9,629 nucleotides of DNA from Clostridiales bacterium. Lineage in GTDB: Bacteria; Bacillota; Clostridia; Oscillospirales; Oscillospiraceae. Under the pieces are notes generated by a model. It made no database searches. It was not told where the DNA came from and saw only the letters and a program-made list of their open reading frames with translations. How positions within the stretch are numbered: position 1 is the first letter of the stretch; each line of letters begins with the position of its first letter. The stretch spans positions 1-9,629 of the forward strand of contig JAAYWX010000275.1 of NCBI GenBank assembly GCA_012516225.1, in the 5' to 3' direction. Shown here in pieces: positions 1 to 7,698 of this stretch. The position numbers and the translations under genes were made by a program.

Positions 1-2
1 GT

Positions 3-1049
3 TTGCGGCAGCGTAAAATAATAAAAATGGTTGTCTGCCTCTGTATGGTGCTGAGTGCGGCGCTGACAGATTTCCAAAACTCTGACGTCGCTTCCGGAAG
101 AATAGCAGCATTTGCGGAAAGCGGCGAAAATTCGGAAAAAGCGCTGATAAGATGGGTTGATTTCAATGTTCCGTGTGAGGCTATGAAAAAAGCGATAGCA
201 CTTGATATAGCATCTCAGGATAAAAAAATAAAACTGAATTTTATTGAACTGCTTGCCTGCCTTGCGGCGAAAAACGGGAACAATTTCAGCGGCTATAGGG
301 ACAGACAGCTTGATGAGATAGCAGAAAAGTTGAATTCAGGGAAAACAATAAAAGAACTGACTTCCGGCCTGAAACATTATGATTATTATTATGAAGCTTT
401 CAGCGCCGTTTTATCGGGGTTTGTAGGGCTATATGAAATTGAAGTTCCCGATAAGGACGGCTTGGGGAAACATTGGGAAAGGCGATACGGTATTAAGGTG
501 TTTTCTCCCATAGCTAAAGGATTTTACTACCACCATTATGACGATTTCGGAAACAGACGATCCTATGGCTTTTCAAGACCGCACCTCGGAAATGACCTTT
601 TAGGGCAGATGGGAACCCCGATTATTGCGGTTGAAGGCGGGGTTGTCGAAGCAATGGGATGGAACCAGTACGGCGGATGGCGCATAGGCATACGTTCGTT
701 TGATAGCAAAAGATATTACTACTATGCACATCTCAGAAAGGACTATCCTTTCAGAAAGGATTTGTCCGTTGGCTCAGTTGTGAATTCTGGGGATGTTATA
801 GGATATATGGGCAGATCCGGGTACAGTTTGCACGAGAATGTGAACAATATACAGACAACCCACCTCCATTTTGGAATGCAGCTTATTTTTGACGAGTCGC
901 AGAAGGAATGCAACAGTGAGATTTGGATAGATGTTTATGAGATTGTCAAATTGCTTGACGGCAGACGATCCGAAGTCGTAAAAGAAGCGGGGAGTAAAGA
1001 ATACAAAAGAGTTTACGGCTTCAAGGACTTGTCAGAATACGTCGAATAG
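3..1049 (+). CDS. Secreted M23 family metallopeptidase (possibly 5'-partial)
   Basis: Predicted zinc endopeptidase that cuts peptide cross-links of peptidoglycan outside the membrane. Numbering from the TTG at base 3 (348 aa), the M23/LytM motifs are complete: H194 and D198 (HLGND) and H289 in HLH are the expected zinc ligands, while H243 (YAHL) and H287 are the expected catalytic histidines. Residues 1-20 have a basic start (RQRK, K8) and a hydrophobic stretch, which fits a signal peptide or N-terminal anchor. Residues 45-150 form a separate region (WVDFNVPCEA, then a repeated-Tyr segment near 126-130) that I cannot assign to a named domain. Only two bases precede the TTG, so the real start may be this codon, one just upstream, or the ATG at 27; the position of the signal-like stretch argues that little is missing. 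A terminator lies about 130 nt downstream. It is not an obvious SpoIIQ, although spoIID is nearby. The family is sure; the start and the substrate are not. Confidence 0.88.
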   Translation: MRQRKIIKMVVCLCMVLSAALTDFQNSDVASGRIAAFAESGENSEKALIRWVDFNVPCEAMKKAIALDIASQDKKIKLNFIELLACLAAKNGNNFSGYRDRQLDEIAEKLNSGKTIKELTSGLKHYDYYYEAFSAVLSGFVGLYEIEVPDKDGLGKHWERRYGIKVFSPIAKGFYYHHYDDFGNRRSYGFSRPHLGNDLLGQMGTPIIAVEGGVVEAMGWNQYGGWRIGIRSFDSKRYYYYAHLRKDYPFRKDLSVGSVVNSGDVIGYMGRSGYSLHENVNNIQTTHLHFGMQLIFDESQKECNSEIWIDVYEIVKLLDGRRSEVVKEAGSKEYKRVYGFKDLSEYVE

Positions 1050-1178
1050 GGGAAAAGTACAGATATTCAGAGTGAGAAATTTGTGCCTGCGCCGTATTTT
1101 GCAGCATAGGAGCAACAGATATCGTTTTTCTTCAAAACAAAAAGCGGCCGGCAGGTATGCTGCGCCTAAATCAATACT

Positions 1179-1223
1179 AAAAGCCCTATGTCCGACCGAA
1201 ATCGGAGCATGGGGCTTTTCTCG
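1179..1223 (+). terminator. Intrinsic terminator between convergent genes
   Basis: The arms at 1179-1195 and 1202-1219 pair (AAAAGCCC with GGGGCTTTT, then ATG with CAT, then TCCGA with TCGGA) around a CCGAAA loop, with one G-U pair and one bulged G at 1207. CTTTTC follows. The wobble pair forms in plus-strand RNA and is a C-A mismatch on the minus strand, so it mainly serves the M23 gene. It lies between that gene and a convergent membrane protein gene and may stop both. The rest of the 1050-1311 gap shows no convincing gene or other element. Confidence 0.7.
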
Positions 1224-1311
1224 TCCGAGGCGTTTTTGATGATTAATTAAATACCGGAAATATAGGGTGGAATAAAAATACCGTTCTGCACTTTGTTGAA
1301 TTTATTATCTT

Positions 1312-2094
1312 TCAGTCGCCTTCAGAAGGCTCTCCGCTGATGATATTGCAAACCTGCAGGAAAGAAAGAAGCTCCATAAAAGCGGCAAAGGAAAGAACAA
1401 TGAACTGTTCGCCGAGAGGGTATGAATCCGCAAGCGTCGTTATGCTGAGAAAGGCACCGAGCTGGCAGAAATATAGAGCAAGGAGGGGTTTCGGTCTGCC
1501 GAAAACAAAGCCGGCGACATAATAGAAAGCAAGAACGGAAGAAGAAATGGCAAGAATCCTTGGAGCAAAGTGCCATATTACGGGGTCGGAGGCGCTGAAT
1601 TTATAAGCGGATATAAGCCAGAAGCATAAAAACAGGACAATAATGACAGAAACGGCTATGCCTGCGTTTTTGCTGCCGCTCTTTTTGGCGGATATGACAA
1701 AGGACGAAGAACTTACGGCACCGGCAAAAGAGAATATTCCGAGGAGAAGGTCAAATACCGAGCGCGAAGAAAGAGTGCGTATTATTGTTGCAAATCCGCC
1801 CAAAGCCATAAGAGCACCGATAATAATTGCCGCAGTTTTGTAAAACTTGCCGCCGGAATAGATTTCCGGATAGGTCAAGGGAAAACTTGATTTCCTGAAT
1901 GAGCGCACAAATACGATGAGCATAGAGGCAGAAAGAATAACAAATGCGATGAATGCCCAGCTCCATGGAGAGTTTGGCGTGGCAAGGCCCGTATCTGGCT
2001 CAAATATGTTTTGGATTTGAAGCCAGCGCAAAAAGGCTCCGAAAATGCCCATGATGCAGGAAAAACCGCACAGTTTAAGTGATTTTTTTCGCAT
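1312..2094 (-). CDS. Conserved-type polytopic membrane protein of unknown function
   Basis: I do not recognise this 260-aa protein. Hydrophobicity by eye gives about eight membrane segments, near residues 8-26, 44-64, 85-107, 113-135, 143-164, 177-199, 204-222 and 230-251. Loops are short and there is no soluble domain. The N-terminus is basic (MRKKSLK) and the C-terminus acidic (GEPSEGD). I see no transporter, rhomboid or CAAX-protease motif. Charged residues inside the segments are few, which argues against an ion-coupled transporter. The start ATG has only a weak upstream purine run (TTGGAATG), and its promoter is not clear. It is divergent from spoIID across a 108-bp spacer and convergent with the M23 gene. 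A link with sporulation is only a guess from position. That it is a real gene is supported by a long open frame with consistent membrane-protein composition. Confidence 0.75.
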   Translation of the reverse strand: MRKKSLKLCGFSCIMGIFGAFLRWLQIQNIFEPDTGLATPNSPWSWAFIAFVILSASMLIVFVRSFRKSSFPLTYPEIYSGGKFYKTAAIIIGALMALGGFATIIRTLSSRSVFDLLLGIFSFAGAVSSSSFVISAKKSGSKNAGIAVSVIIVLFLCFWLISAYKFSASDPVIWHFAPRILAISSSVLAFYYVAGFVFGRPKPLLALYFCQLGAFLSITTLADSYPLGEQFIVLSFAAFMELLSFLQVCNIISGEPSEGD

Positions 2095-2130
2095 AGTATC
2101 ATTCCAATCAAAATATAAATATAATGACGC

Positions 2131-2160
2131 ATATTGTTCGGTTACACATTTTATACTTAT
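2131..2160 (+). promoter_or_regulatory. Candidate sporulation (sigma-E-like) promoter of spoIID
   Basis: An ATA at 2131-2133 is followed 18 nt later by TATACTTA (2152-2159), which resembles the sigma-E pattern of ATA, 16-18 nt, CATACA-T. It ends about 43 nt before the spoIID start. spoIID is a sigma-E gene in Bacillus subtilis, which makes this plausible. The match is partial and the region is AT-rich, so this is a weak call. A CATATTGT at 2130-2137 is an alternative -10 but lacks a well-spaced ATA. Confidence 0.3.
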
Positions 2161-2202
2161 TTTGGATAAGCGTCAACTACAAGTGATTAAGGAGTGCATA
2201 AG

Positions 2203-3225
2203 ATGAAACGTATTATTTGGGTATCTGTTCTGCTCGCCTTGGCGGGGATAATAATGCCCGTCCTTTTTCTGAAGGAAAATGTGAGCGGAGAAGGCAATAT
2301 GGACAAGTATATGATAACCGATGAAAGCCAAATCGTATCACCGGAACCTTCCGATAATGTACGGAAACAGGAATATGTAAAAGTACCGGACAAAGACATT
2401 AAATTTACTGTAGCTGAAGGCGAGAGGGCAAAAGAAGTTACAATGGCGGAATATCTCCCTTATGCCATAGCCGCCGAAATGCCGGCAGATTTTGCGGAAG
2501 AAGCTTTGAAGGCACAGGCAGTAGCGGCGAGAACTTATATTCTTTACTGTACAAAACATGAAAATCCTAAACATCCTCAGGCCGATATATGCAAACAGGC
2601 CGGATGCTGTCTTGCGTATGCCGACGAAACCGAACTGAGAGGCATTTGGGGCGCTAAATTTGATGAGAATATGGCGGCAATACGCAAAGCGGTTACAGAT
2701 ACTGACGGACAGGTGCTTATTTATGCTGAAACGCCAATACTCGCATCCTTCCATTCCTCGTCCGCAGGCAAAACGGAATCCGGAAGCGAACTGTGGGGAG
2801 ATATACCGTATCTTAAAAGCGTGAAAAGTCCAGAAACGGAAAAGGATGTTCCAAATTACATAACAACGGTGGAAGTTTCAAAAGACAACTTCCGTGAAAC
2901 AATACTGAGCTACAAAAATGATGCGGTCTTTTCGGAAAAACCTGAGGAATGGGTCGGAGAAACGGAACTTGATGACAGCGGAAGAGTGAGAAGCATAACG
3001 ATAGCAAAGGTCAGGCTTAGCGGACCTGAGATTAGAAAACTGTTTTCACTCCGCAGTACAGCGTTTAAATTGGAATATAAAAACGGTATTTTCCTTTTTA
3101 CCGTTACCGGATACGGGCATGGGCTTGGAATGAGCCAATACGGAGCAAACGTTATGGCGAAAAACGGGTTCGATTATAAGGAGATACTCGCACATTACTA
3201 TCCTAATACTGAACTGTGCACATGA
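2203..3225 (+). CDS. spoIID: Stage II sporulation protein D (peptidoglycan lytic transglycosylase)
   Basis: SpoIID cleaves glycan strands between mother cell and forespore and works with SpoIIM and SpoIIP to drive engulfment. The 340-aa product has one N-terminal membrane anchor (about 4-23), a linker to about 65, then the SpoIID domain. The hallmark AAEMP...EALKAQAVAARTY is at 90-112, with E92 the expected catalytic glutamate. HSSSAGKTE lies at 184-192, and the C-terminal signature GYGHGLGMSQYGA at 303-315. H124, C130 and C136 are spaced six apart, the spacing I recall for the zinc ligands of Clostridioides difficile SpoIID. A GTG at 2194 is in frame, but it overlaps the AAGGAG (2189-2194) that sits 8 nt before the ATG at 2203, so the ATG is the better start. 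No clear terminator follows before the malic enzyme gene 96 bp away. Confidence 0.95.
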   Translation: MKRIIWVSVLLALAGIIMPVLFLKENVSGEGNMDKYMITDESQIVSPEPSDNVRKQEYVKVPDKDIKFTVAEGERAKEVTMAEYLPYAIAAEMPADFAEEALKAQAVAARTYILYCTKHENPKHPQADICKQAGCCLAYADETELRGIWGAKFDENMAAIRKAVTDTDGQVLIYAETPILASFHSSSAGKTESGSELWGDIPYLKSVKSPETEKDVPNYITTVEVSKDNFRETILSYKNDAVFSEKPEEWVGETELDDSGRVRSITIAKVRLSGPEIRKLFSLRSTAFKLEYKNGIFLFTVTGYGHGLGMSQYGANVMAKNGFDYKEILAHYYPNTELCT

Positions 3226-3251
3226 AAATCGTCATATTAAATATAATTATC

Positions 3252-3280
3252 TTGTGGTTATGGGCAAATTGATATATAAT
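3252..3280 (+). promoter_or_regulatory. Sigma-A-type promoter of the malic enzyme gene
   Basis: TTGTGG (3252-3257) and a perfect TATAAT (3275-3280) are separated by 17 bp. Transcription would begin near 3287, giving a leader of about 35 nt. The gene can therefore be expressed separately from spoIID upstream. Confidence 0.65.
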
Positions 3281-3321
3281 CCATGTTGCTGAAGAAATAC
3301 GGTTAAGGAGTATTCTGCAAT

Positions 3322-4494
3322 ATGGATTATATGGAGATGTCACTGCAAAAACACTACGAGTGGAAAGGCAAAATAGACTATGCCGCAAAAATGCCTATCA
3401 GAAACAAGGAAGATTTAAGCATTGCCTATACTCCCGGTGTGGCAAGACCTTGTGAAGTTATTCGTGATAATCCCGAGAAAAGCTTTGAGCTTACAAACAG
3501 ACATAATCTCGTCGCCGTTATTACGGACGGAACCGCGGTTTTAGGACTGGGAGATATAGGTCCGGAAGCGGCAATGCCTGTCATGGAAGGTAAATGCGTC
3601 CTTTTCAAAACACTTGGCGGGGTGGATGCGGTGCCTCTCTGCGTACGGACAAAAGATGTGGACGAATTTGTGCGCACGGTATCGCTTCTCCTTGGAAGCT
3701 TCGGCGGCGTAAACCTTGAGGACATTTCGGCTCCGCGGTGCTTTGAAATTGAACGCAGACTCAAAGAAATAAGCGATATTCCAATATTCCACGATGATCA
3801 GCACGGAACTGCGGTTGTTACGCTTGCAGCTCTGATAAATGCGCTTAAAGTTGTCGGAAAAGATATCAGAAACATACGTGCGGTAACCTGCGGGGCAGGA
3901 GCCGCCGGCGTCGCGATAGTAAAACTGCTTTTGAAAATGGGGCTTGGCGATGTGGTTATGTGCGACCGCAAAGGGGCAATTTACAAGGGACGCACAGATC
4001 TTAACGATTCCAAGTCCGAAATAGCTGAAATCACGAACAATGCGGGAATAAAGGGTACGCTTGCCGATGCGATGAGAGGAGCGGACGTCTTTATCGGAGT
4101 ATCTTCTCCCGGAACGGTGACTGAAGACATGGTTTCGTCTATGGCTAAAGATCCTATAGTATTTCCCATGTCCAACCCCATACCGGAAATTATGCCTGAT
4201 CTTGCCGAGAGGGCTGGAGCTGCAGTAGTAGGTACGGGGAGAAGCGACTTCAAAAACCAGATAAACAATGTTATGGCTTTTCCCGGAATTTTCAGAGGGG
4301 CGCTTGACGTACGGGCCTCAGATATAAACGACGAAATGAAAATCGCCGCGGCGCTTGCGCTTGCCGGTCTCGTCGGAGAAAATGAGCTTTCGGCTGACTT
4401 TATACTTCCGGCAGCCTTTGATGAGCGTATAGCTCCGACTGTGGCGGCGGCCGTTGCAGATGCGGCGCGGAAAAGCGGAGTTGCGAGGATTTAA
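3322..4494 (+). CDS. Malic enzyme, oxaloacetate-decarboxylating (short bacterial form)
   Basis: It oxidatively decarboxylates malate to pyruvate and CO2 while reducing NAD(P)+, linking C4 acids to pyruvate in the cytosol. At 390 aa it is the short form that lacks the phosphotransacetylase-like extension of E. coli MaeB. The order of motifs is typical: SIAYTPGVA (33-41, with Y36 the expected catalytic tyrosine), TDGTAVLGLGDIGPEAAMPVMEGK (68-91, with K91 the expected lysine), LEDI (132-135) and FHDDQHGT (156-163) supplying metal-binding acids E133, D134 and D159, then the Rossmann GAGAAG at 191-196. D215 at the end of the second Rossmann strand might favour NAD, but cofactor choice cannot be settled by eye. 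AAGGAG at 3305-3310 lies 11 nt before the ATG, a slightly long spacing. It stands alone on its strand and converges with the thioesterase gene. Confidence 0.95.
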   Translation: MDYMEMSLQKHYEWKGKIDYAAKMPIRNKEDLSIAYTPGVARPCEVIRDNPEKSFELTNRHNLVAVITDGTAVLGLGDIGPEAAMPVMEGKCVLFKTLGGVDAVPLCVRTKDVDEFVRTVSLLLGSFGGVNLEDISAPRCFEIERRLKEISDIPIFHDDQHGTAVVTLAALINALKVVGKDIRNIRAVTCGAGAAGVAIVKLLLKMGLGDVVMCDRKGAIYKGRTDLNDSKSEIAEITNNAGIKGTLADAMRGADVFIGVSSPGTVTEDMVSSMAKDPIVFPMSNPIPEIMPDLAERAGAAVVGTGRSDFKNQINNVMAFPGIFRGALDVRASDINDEMKIAAALALAGLVGENELSADFILPAAFDERIAPTVAAAVADAARKSGVARI

Positions 4495-4510
4495 ATTAAT
4501 AAACTTTATG

Positions 4511-4554
4511 AATAAAAAAGCCTGCCGAAAAGCTGAAAACTTTTGCGGCAGGCT
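4511..4554 (-). terminator. Intrinsic terminator (thioesterase side, probably bidirectional)
   Basis: AGCCTGCCG pairs with CGGCAGGCT and is extended by AAAAG/CTTTT with one bulged G (4545), around a 7-nt loop at 4533-4539. On the minus strand the stem is followed by CTTTTTTATT, a good U-tract, so it ends the thioesterase gene. On the plus strand only GTATTT follows, a weaker tail for the malic enzyme gene, whose stop is at 4494. Confidence 0.8.
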
Positions 4555-4588
4555 GTATTTACGGCAAGTTAAAATCAAAATCGGCGCT

Positions 4589-5050
4589 TCATGTATAGAA
4601 GAGCGTAAACGTTGCCTGGGCGACAAGACGGTTCTGATCGTCATATGCTCTGGATTCTACTACTGAAACCGTTTTGCCGATTTTTACGGGCTCGGCTTTT
4701 GCAATAAGGTATGAACCGGTGGCGGGGCGCAGGAAATTTATGCTTCCGCCCTGTGTTACAAGGGGACGGGCTATAAATGCTGCTGCAAATCCCGCGGCGA
4801 CATCGCAGATGGCGAATATTATTCCACCGTGCGCAATGCCCTGAGAATTCATAGTGTTGGGATTTAGGTCAACTTTGCAGGCGGCATAGTTGTCGGCAAT
4901 TTCAATAAGCTTTATGCCGTTGTGGTAATTGTAGTCCGGGACGCTGTTCATATAGTCGACCATTTTCGCATAACGCTCTTCCTTGCTCATTCTTTGCTCT
5001 TCGAACAGCGCCTCAACATTGAACTCTTCCGGATTAAATTCTTCTGCCAT
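4589..5050 (-). CDS. PaaI-type hotdog-fold acyl-CoA thioesterase
   Basis: A cytosolic hotdog-fold enzyme expected to hydrolyse an acyl- or aryl-CoA thioester; the substrate cannot be told from sequence. The 153-aa product carries the PaaI signature NSQGIAHGG (68-76) followed by ICDVAAGFAA (81-90), in which D83 is the expected catalytic acid. RPATGSYLIAKAEPVKIGKT (108-127) and the final strand VAQATFTLFYT complete the fold. Residues 1-35 form an acidic, probably helical extension (MAEEFNPEEF...) that small PaaI proteins usually lack. The start chosen is the ATG at 5048-5050, with GGAGGT about 10 nt upstream. The frame stays open to 5131, but that stretch is AT-rich leader up to the clpC terminator and does not read like protein. 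It follows the clpC terminator on the same strand and so probably has its own promoter, which I could not define well. Confidence 0.88.
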   Translation of the reverse strand: MAEEFNPEEFNVEALFEEQRMSKEERYAKMVDYMNSVPDYNYHNGIKLIEIADNYAACKVDLNPNTMNSQGIAHGGIIFAICDVAAGFAAAFIARPLVTQGGSINFLRPATGSYLIAKAEPVKIGKTVSVVESRAYDDQNRLVAQATFTLFYT

Positions 5051-5131
5051 TTTTCTGTTTACCTCCAATGTATATCCAATGCACTTTTGCGCATTTGTAT
5101 ATTTTCTGTATAACTTAAATTTAATGAGCAT

Positions 5132-5172
5132 TGGTAAAATACCCCTATCCGCTAAACGGACAGAGGTATTTT
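5132..5172 (-). terminator. Intrinsic terminator of the ctsR-mcsA-clpC operon
   Basis: Arms at 5136-5151 and 5157-5172 form a 16-bp stem around a 5-nt loop. Two positions pair as G-U only in minus-strand RNA (on the plus strand they are C-A mismatches), which assigns it to clpC, whose stop is 35 nt away. The descending arm ends in TATTTT. It separates the operon from the thioesterase gene on the same strand. Confidence 0.85.
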
Positions 5173-5206
5173 AGCACTTTTATCGGATAATTTAAAGAAT
5201 TATTTG

Positions 5207-7663
5207 TTAATTTGCCTTGACAACGGCGATTTTTCCTTCGTCCAGAACAACTTCCGCCGTATCTCCGGATTTCAGGCTGCCTTCAAGCATTTTCTCCGCA
5301 ACCCTATCTTCAATTGCAGACTGGATGGTACGGCGCAGCGGGCGCGCACCGTATATGGGGTCAAAGCCTTCTTCGGCAAGTTTTCCGAGAGCATCTTCAG
5401 ATACTTTAAGCCTTATTCCAAGACCGTCAAGACGATTCTCCAGCATATCTGTCATTTTCAAGGCAATTTTTCTTATGTCTTCGCGGCTGAGCTGATGGAA
5501 CACGATAGTTTCATCGATACGGTTGAGAAATTCCGGACGGAAAGTGTTTTTCAGATCCTTCATGACGAGAGAACGTATCTCCTCCACATCCTTTATGCCG
5601 CTGTCTTTTGAATTATCTGCAGAAAATCCGAGAGTGCTGCGTTTATCCGTGATATTTCTTGCACCGACGTTAGATGTCATTACAATTATTGTGTTTTTAA
5701 AATCGACCTTTCTGCCCTGCGAATCGGTTAATATTCCATCGTCCATAATCTGGAGCATAATATTGAAAATATCCTCGTGGGCTTTTTCGATTTCATCGAA
5801 CAGGATTACGGAATAAGGGTTTCTGCGAACCTTTTCAGTAAGCTGACCTCCCTCATCATAACCGACATATCCCGGAGGAGAACCGATAAGCTTTGAAACG
5901 GTATGTTTTTCCATATACTCGGACATATCAATGCGTATAATGGCATTTTCGTCACCAAAAACGGCTTCGGCAAGCGCTTTGCAAAGCTCCGTTTTTCCGA
6001 CACCTGTAGGTCCGAGGAAAAGGAAACTCCCTATAGGACGCTTGGGGTCTTTAAGTCCGACACGCCCGCGGCGTATCGCACGTGAAACCGCCGAAACGGC
6101 CTCATCCTGACCGATGACGCGTTTATGCAGGATTTCCTCCATTTTAAGCAGTCTGTCGCTTTCGCTTTCGGTAAGACTTGTTACAGGGATTCCGGTCCAT
6201 CCTGAAACAACTTCAGCAATGTCTTCCATGGTAACGCACTTTAAAAGCCCCATGCGCTTTTCGTCCCACTTTCTGCGGGCAGCATCAAGTTCTTCGCGCT
6301 GCTCCTTTTCACGATCGCGGATTTTAGCGGCAGCCTCATAGTCCTGTGCCTTGATGGCGGCCTCTTTTTCCGCAACAAGAGCTTCAATGCGCTTTTCAAT
6401 GACTTTGAGTTCATCGGGGGCAGTGAGTGTCTTCATTCTGACGCGGGAAGCCGCTTCATCGATAAGGTCGATCGCTTTGTCGGGCAGATAGCGGTCATTT
6501 ATATACCGACTGGACATAGTTACGGCTGCTTTTATTGCCTCGTCAGTTATTTTAAGCTTATGATGCGCCTCATATTTGTCGCGGAGACCCATAATTATTT
6601 CTATACTTTCTTCTGCGGTCGGCTCATCCACCATAACAGGCTGGAACCTGCGCTCCAGCGCTGCGTCTTTTTCGATGTATTTTCGGTATTCGTTCAGCGT
6701 AGTTGCGCCGATTACCTGTATTTCACCCCTGCCGAGAGCGGGCTTTATAATATTTGCGGCGTCAATTGCGCCTTCTGCGGCGCCCGCGCCTATAATTGTG
6801 TGGAGTTCATCGATAAAGAGAATAACATCGCCCGCCTTCTGGGCCTCTTTGAGGGCCGCTTTTATACGGTCTTCAAAGTCACCGCGGTATTTTGTGCCGG
6901 CAAGCATCCCGGTAAGATCAAGGGAAACAATGCGCTTTCCGCGCAGGTCTTCCGGAACGTCACCTGCGGCTATCATCTGGGCAAGCCCTTCCGCAATAGC
7001 TGTTTTTCCTACACCGGGTTCGCCTATAAGAACAGGATTGTTTTTGGTGCGGCGGGAGAGTATTTGTATTACCCGCTGTATCTCGCGGCTTCTGCCTATA
7101 ACGGGGTCAAGCTGACCTTCCTGTGCCGCAGCTGTAAGGTCGCGGCTAAACTGGTCAAGCGTTTTGGTATCCGTCTTTCTGCTGCGACCAGCAACAGTTG
7201 CCTGGGGAGGCTGAGGACGGTAGTCGGAGCTGCGGAAAATATTTACTATGTCGGAATATATTTTGTTGATGTCAATTCCTGTTGAAACTATGAGCCTTGC
7301 ACCGGCACAGTCCGGATCGCGCAGTATCCCCATCAGCAGATGTTCCGTGCCGATATAGCTGTGTCCAAGACGGTTTGCGTCAATTACCGCAAGTTCTATA
7401 ACCCGTTTTGCATCGGGGGTAAGCCCCTGAGCGGGAAGACCGGGAGCGCCACGTCCAACAAATTTTTCGAGAAGTTCCGTTATAAGGGCTTCGTCAAGTC
7501 CGTTGTCGCGCAGTACCTTTGCGCCCAGTCCTTCGCCCTCGCTCGCTATCCCGAGGAGGATGTGCTCCGTCCCAACATAGCTGTGGCCCATATTCTGTGC
7601 TGCTTCCTGTGCTTTTGAAAGGGCCATCTGAGCCCTTTCGGTAAATCTGTCCTGGTTTCGCAT
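5207..7663 (-). CDS. clpC: ATP-dependent Clp protease ATP-binding subunit ClpC
   Basis: AAA+ unfoldase that, as a hexamer with ClpP, degrades damaged and regulatory proteins in the cytosol. The 818-aa product is full length. Two Clp N repeats lie at about 4-70 and 80-145 (GTEHILLG 31-38 and GTEHLLMG 105-112). The first AAA+ domain has Walker A GEPGVGKT (214-221) and Walker B ILFIDE (281-286). The middle domain (about 411-470) contains a UVR motif near 421-456, diagnostic of ClpC rather than ClpB. The second AAA+ domain has Walker A GPTGVGKT (551-558) and Walker B ILFDEIE (620-626). LGF at 678-680 is the ClpP-docking tripeptide. E33 and E107 correspond to the glutamates that bind phosphoarginine in Bacillus subtilis ClpC. 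AAAGGAGG lies 7 nt before the ATG. It is the last gene of the operon, 35 nt after mcsA; no mcsB intervenes. Confidence 0.97.
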   Translation of the reverse strand: MRNQDRFTERAQMALSKAQEAAQNMGHSYVGTEHILLGIASEGEGLGAKVLRDNGLDEALITELLEKFVGRGAPGLPAQGLTPDAKRVIELAVIDANRLGHSYIGTEHLLMGILRDPDCAGARLIVSTGIDINKIYSDIVNIFRSSDYRPQPPQATVAGRSRKTDTKTLDQFSRDLTAAAQEGQLDPVIGRSREIQRVIQILSRRTKNNPVLIGEPGVGKTAIAEGLAQMIAAGDVPEDLRGKRIVSLDLTGMLAGTKYRGDFEDRIKAALKEAQKAGDVILFIDELHTIIGAGAAEGAIDAANIIKPALGRGEIQVIGATTLNEYRKYIEKDAALERRFQPVMVDEPTAEESIEIIMGLRDKYEAHHKLKITDEAIKAAVTMSSRYINDRYLPDKAIDLIDEAASRVRMKTLTAPDELKVIEKRIEALVAEKEAAIKAQDYEAAAKIRDREKEQREELDAARRKWDEKRMGLLKCVTMEDIAEVVSGWTGIPVTSLTESESDRLLKMEEILHKRVIGQDEAVSAVSRAIRRGRVGLKDPKRPIGSFLFLGPTGVGKTELCKALAEAVFGDENAIIRIDMSEYMEKHTVSKLIGSPPGYVGYDEGGQLTEKVRRNPYSVILFDEIEKAHEDIFNIMLQIMDDGILTDSQGRKVDFKNTIIVMTSNVGARNITDKRSTLGFSADNSKDSGIKDVEEIRSLVMKDLKNTFRPEFLNRIDETIVFHQLSREDIRKIALKMTDMLENRLDGLGIRLKVSEDALGKLAEEGFDPIYGARPLRRTIQSAIEDRVAEKMLEGSLKSGDTAEVVLDEGKIAVVKAN

Positions 7664-7698
7664 TCACATTCCTCCTTTGGACAGCCGTATCCTAAAAA

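Noticed and set aside
3..1049. M23 peptidase as SpoIIQ
   Set aside because: SpoIIQ is also an M23-like sporulation protein, but this one has a different N-terminal region and an apparently complete catalytic set; nothing specific identifies it as SpoIIQ.
1141..1170. GC-rich GCAG/CTGC inverted repeat downstream of the M23 gene as an extra RNA element
   Set aside because: The stem is only 4 bp around a 5-nt loop and has no U-tract or conserved context.
2194..2202. GTG start for spoIID three codons upstream of the ATG
   Set aside because: The GTG overlaps the AAGGAG ribosome binding site that is well placed for the ATG at 2203.
5051..5131. Longer N-terminus for the thioesterase
   Set aside because: The extension crosses the ribosome binding site and AT-rich leader next to the clpC terminator and does not resemble the family's N-terminus.
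6560..7285. A 241-codon open frame on the plus strand, and another of 179 codons at 6576-7115
   Set aside because: Both lie wholly antisense to clpC, whose protein is unmistakable there. They have atypical composition and no recognisable motif.
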